Assembly (NCBI GenBank): GCA_937950565.1
Contig: CALFCS010000061.1
Coordinates: 1-6,383, forward strand
DNA length: 6,383 nt
Source of the DNA: an uncultured Lachnospiraceae bacterium
Lineage (GTDB): Bacteria; Bacillota; Clostridia; Lachnospirales; Lachnospiraceae
Direction of reading: 5' to 3'
The notes beneath the pieces were generated by a model. It did not search any database. It was not told the origin of the DNA and saw only the letters and a list, made by a program, of their open reading frames with translations. A program made the position numbers and the translations under genes. Positions 5,355 to 6,383 of this stretch are shown here, piece after piece. Position 1 is the stretch's first letter, and every line of letters starts with the position of its first letter.

Positions 5355-5769
5355 ACGGCCCATCATTTATAAGACTTACCTTCATATCAGCTCCAAACTC
5401 TCCCCGTTCAACAACTGCTCCCTGTTCTTTACATTTACGGATAATATACTCATACATATCAGAAGCCATATCCGGCGCTCCCGCCTCGATAAAGCTCGGA
5501 CGGTTTCCCTTTTTACAATTTGCATACAAAGTAAACTGGGAAACCAGAAGAAGCTCTCCATTTACCTGTGCAAGAGACAGGTTCGTCTTTCCCTGCTCAT
5601 CTTCAAAAATACGAAGTCCCAGCATCTTTCTTATCATTTTATCCGCAATCTCTTTTGTATCTGAATCGGACACGCCAATCAGGACAAGAAAACCTCTCCC
5701 GATTTTCCCCAGACTTTTCCCTTCTACTTTTACTTCACTTTCCAAAACTCTCTGAATTACAAATCTCAT
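5323..5769 (-). CDS. dtd: D-aminoacyl-tRNA deacylase
   Basis: A 148-residue homodimeric editing enzyme that removes D-amino acids (and glycine mischarged on tRNA-Ala) from tRNAs in the cytoplasm. Family marks: MRFVIQRV start, SQFTLYA (77-83, active-site strand), KKGNRPSF (86-93), G-A-P-D (97-100), G-E-F-G-A-D-M-K-V (123-131), and the cross-subunit Gly-cisPro motif in NDGPFT (135-140); Phe replaces the more usual Val after GP. The full family length is present. ATG 5769-5767 is chosen because the conserved protein starts there and the upstream transporter's TGA overlaps it (ATGA). GGGGG in AAAGGGGGT lies about 9-11 bases upstream; an open frame continuing to 5835 only runs through the transporter's end. 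Its 3' end overlaps the convergent hydrolase gene by 32 bases, with no terminator visible between them. Confidence 0.97.
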   Translation of the reverse strand: MRFVIQRVLESEVKVEGKSLGKIGRGFLVLIGVSDSDTKEIADKMIRKMLGLRIFEDEQGKTNLSLAQVNGELLLVSQFTLYANCKKGNRPSFIEAGAPDMASDMYEYIIRKCKEQGAVVERGEFGADMKVSLINDGPFTIVLDSDVL

Positions 5770-6383
5770 TTCTGTAGACCCCCTTTCTTTTCCGGAAGCT
5801 GCGCCAATATAATTGCCGCAAACATCAATATACAACCTACAGATTCTTTCATTGATAACCGTTCACCCAGCACAACCCATCCGGCAAGGACGGAAAAACA
5901 CGATTCCAGACTCATGATCAATGATGCAATCGCCGGATTCATATCCTTCTGCCCAACAATCTGAAGGGTATACGCCACTCCACACGACAACACACCTGCG
6001 TACAGAATCGGAATGATTCCATCGACAACTGCGCTAATCTGCGGGGTTTCAAGCGCAAACATAAACGGTACCGACGCAAAACCACATACAAAAAACTGAA
6101 TACAGGACATTTTCACCCCATCCACTTTCGGAGAAAAATAGTCAACGACCAGGATATGAAGAGAAAATACCAACGCACACAAGAAAATATATCCGTCACC
6201 TTTTCCAATTGTAAATGTTTCTGTAATACACAGACAATAAAGTCCTACAAGCGCCAGAACAACCGCTATCCAGACCTTCCAGCCAATCTTCTTTCTAAGA
6301 AAGATTCCCAGAACAGGTACAATCACAATATAGAAAGCAGTAATAAATCCGGCCTTTCCCACCGTTGCCTGGGCAATTCCCAT
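5766..6383 (-). CDS. EamA/DMT-superfamily transporter, N-terminus outside the window
   Basis: The last 205 residues of a drug/metabolite-type transporter; full members have about 290-300 residues and ten helices, so roughly the first 90 are missing beyond the right edge. The Met at 6383 is internal: the visible part opens in mid-domain with GIAQATVGKAGFITAFYIVIVPVLGIFLRKK, the typical helices 3-4 of the first EamA repeat. The second EamA repeat follows from about residue 63 (GDGYIFLCALVFSLHILVVDY), with further helices near 94-112, 120-138, 148-170 and 178-197. It carries the PAIASLIMSLESCFSVLAGWVVLGE stretch, which is characteristic of the final repeat (helices with S-L-E-S and G-E-x-L). A short basic cytoplasmic tail ends the protein. 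The substrate is unknown; DMT proteins export metabolites or amino acids. The stop TGA overlaps the dtd start, so the two are co-transcribed and probably translationally coupled. Confidence 0.92.
   Translation of the reverse strand: MGIAQATVGKAGFITAFYIVIVPVLGIFLRKKIGWKVWIAVVLALVGLYCLCITETFTIGKGDGYIFLCALVFSLHILVVDYFSPKVDGVKMSCIQFFVCGFASVPFMFALETPQISAVVDGIIPILYAGVLSCGVAYTLQIVGQKDMNPAIASLIMSLESCFSVLAGWVVLGERLSMKESVGCILMFAAIILAQLPEKKGGLQK

Noticed and set aside
5240..5755. Plus-strand open frame of 171 codons opposite dtd
   Set aside because: dtd is unmistakable on the minus strand; this frame has no motif and no ribosome binding site.
5770..5835. 22-residue N-terminal extension of D-aminoacyl-tRNA deacylase
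   Set aside because: Family members start at MRFVIQRV. The extension is only read-through within the transporter's coding end, and the ATGA overlap marks the true start.

Overview
The window looks like ordinary chromosomal DNA from a low-to-moderate GC Firmicute, most likely a gut Lachnospiraceae-type clostridium. The reasons are strong AGGAGG-type ribosome binding sites, AT-rich promoters with near-consensus sigma-A boxes, and protein families that are typical of that group: PadR plus DUF2812, a basic-N-terminus C39-like peptidase, an M19 dipeptidase and a short D-2-hydroxyacid dehydrogenase. The genus is inferred from protein style, not from a marker gene. I see no mobile element, CRISPR array, tRNA, rRNA or riboswitch.

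Left part (1-1500), all on the minus strand: two small regulator-plus-membrane-protein modules. The first is a PadR repressor (1086-1409, apparently starting at CTG) whose end overlaps a DUF2812 four-helix membrane protein (401-1093) by 8 bases. It is driven by a clear promoter carrying two copies of one operator, ATATATC-N7-GATATAT. Downstream, with its own likely promoter, is a 74-residue XRE/Cro-type regulator (82-306). It may be followed at the window edge by the start of another hydrophobic protein (1-79).

Middle (1535-3610): a strong rho-independent terminator ends a minus-strand gene for a membrane-anchored C39-family-like cysteine peptidase (1591-2532). A 145-base divergent promoter region separates it from a plus-strand D-isomer 2-hydroxyacid dehydrogenase (2678-3610).

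Right part (3607-6383): an M19 dipeptidase (minus, 3607-4572) meets the dehydrogenase tail to tail with overlapping stop codons. It diverges across 62 bases from a class I glutamine-amidotransferase-like gamma-glutamyl hydrolase (plus, 4635-5354). That gene overlaps by 32 bases the end of dtd, D-aminoacyl-tRNA deacylase (minus, 5323-5769). The dtd gene is translationally coupled by an ATGA overlap to an EamA/DMT-family transporter (5766 to beyond the right edge).

The genes do not form one evident pathway. Peptide and gamma-glutamyl hydrolysis (M19, GATase-like), a D-hydroxyacid enzyme and a D-aminoacyl-tRNA editing enzyme lie together, so a loose theme of peptide scavenging and D-stereoisomer handling is possible, but this is inference. 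The best-supported noteworthy signals are the PadR double operator with CTG start, the tight tail-to-tail gene overlaps, and a 9-bp inverted repeat centred on the overlapping stop codons at 3607-3610. I did not find convincing evidence of a new biological system.
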